Assembly (NCBI GenBank): GCA_002499405.1
Contig: DALH01000021.1
Coordinates: 1 to 6,315, forward strand
Direction of reading: 5' to 3'
DNA: 6,315 nucleotides
Source: Candidatus Micrarchaeota archaeon UBA95
GTDB lineage: Archaea > Micrarchaeota > Micrarchaeia > Norongarragalinales > Norongarragalinaceae
Shown here: piece after piece, positions 6,029-6,315 of the stretch
Position numbering within the stretch: the first letter of the stretch is position 1
How the letters are laid out: each line of letters starts with the position of its first letter
The notes under the pieces: generated by a model
The model's input: only the letters and a program-made list of their open reading frames with translations
Told to the model about the DNA's origin: nothing
The model's database searches: none
Program-made: the position numbers and the translations under genes

Positions 6029-6036
6029 ACCTCCCT
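6029..6036 (-). promoter_or_regulatory. Shine-Dalgarno-like AGGGAGGT without a start codon at normal spacing
   Basis: The minus strand reads AGGGAGGT just after the TGA stop of the Ogg2 gene, a strong match to a ribosome binding site. No ATG, GTG or TTG follows within 5-12 bases, and the GTG at 5994 is about 34 bases away. It may be chance, part of the promoter upstream element, or a vestige of an earlier gene start. Confidence 0.3.
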
Positions 6037-6037
6037 T

Positions 6038-6315
6038 TCACTTCAAAATTTCGCCGGTTTCAAGGAACCACAAGTAAAAGTCAAGCACTCCGAGCTCCAA
6101 CCCGGTTTGCCTGGCAAGTGGCCGCAACGCGTCCTCCAACTCCAAGTATTTTTTTCGCGTAATCGTCTTCGGCTCTTTTTCAATCAAGCCCTCTTTTTTC
6201 ATGGCGCGCATCACGTGGCGGTCTATTATGGCGACGTCCATTCTCCCAATGTTTCGCAGGAAGTGGCTCGCCTCCTTGAAGCCGATGCCGCGCACGTTGT
6301 CCGCCAGCCATTTCC
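6038..6315 (-). CDS. 8-oxoguanine DNA glycosylase/AP lyase, Ogg2 type (3' part only)
   Basis: This is the C-terminal part, about 92 codons, of a DNA repair enzyme; the 5' end lies beyond the right edge. The family removes 8-oxoguanine from DNA and cleaves the resulting abasic site by beta-lyase chemistry. The fragment holds the end of the helix-hairpin-helix motif, VRGIGFKEASHFLRNIG, with the catalytic Lys (codon 6277-6275). Eighteen residues later comes the catalytic Asp in AIIDRH (codon 6223-6221), the spacing expected of this family. The chain ends in LDFYLWFLETGEILK. The final Lys matches the conserved C-terminal lysine that archaeal Ogg2 enzymes use in recognising the damaged base. The family is about 200-210 residues, so roughly half is visible. 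The frame is open to position 6315, giving KWLADN before the motif; the apparent start at 6295 is an internal Val codon. The stop is TGA at 6038. Confidence 0.93.
   Translation of the reverse strand, partial: KWLADNVRGIGFKEASHFLRNIGRMDVAIIDRHVMRAMKKEGLIEKEPKTITRKKYLELEDALRPLARQTGLELGVLDFYLWFLETGEILK

Noticed and set aside
1..6315. CRISPR array, insertion sequence or attachment site
   Set aside because: No regularly spaced repeats, transposase or integrase coding sequence, or terminal inverted repeats were seen. The tRNA gene is not followed by a visible duplicate of its 3' end within the window.

Overview
The window looks like a piece of an archaeal chromosome, probably from a DPANN-type lineage such as Diapherotrites or a relative; the phylum is a guess. 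Four observations support archaea. The tRNA-Thr carries U at the discriminator position and has no encoded CCA. TATA-like boxes lie about 25 bases before several start codons, as in leaderless archaeal transcripts. GTG and TTG starts are common. The gene fragment at the right edge is an Ogg2-type 8-oxoguanine glycosylase, a family typical of archaea.

Layout from left to right. A tRNA-Thr(CGU) gene (30-103, minus) follows a tryptophan-rich protein of unknown function (142-1137, minus). That gene diverges from an EamA/DMT-family membrane transporter (1206-2030, plus) across a short gap holding the near-palindrome GCATAAAAATGC, which could act as a TATA box in both directions. The transporter converges on a full-length single-chain transketolase (2019-3941, minus), and the two coding regions overlap by 12 bases at their 3' ends. 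The transketolase diverges from a small acidic protein ending in GFGSIFG (4003-4314, plus) across 61 bases.

A lower-GC section on the minus strand follows. It holds a probable two-gene operon: a multi-pass membrane protein (5566-5994) and then an exported or membrane-anchored protein with four cysteines (4337-5575). Neither is recognised. The window ends inside the Ogg2-like DNA glycosylase gene (6038-6315, minus), whose 5' end lies outside.

The recognisable genes are unrelated housekeeping functions: translation (tRNA-Thr), non-oxidative pentose phosphate metabolism (transketolase) and base-excision repair (Ogg2). No mobile element, CRISPR array or phage gene is visible. The parts most likely to be new are the unknown membrane/exported pair, the Trp-rich protein divergent from the transporter, and the small GFGSIFG protein. 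The fused transketolase is of interest because archaea commonly split this enzyme into two subunits. No gap between genes exceeds about 70 bases.
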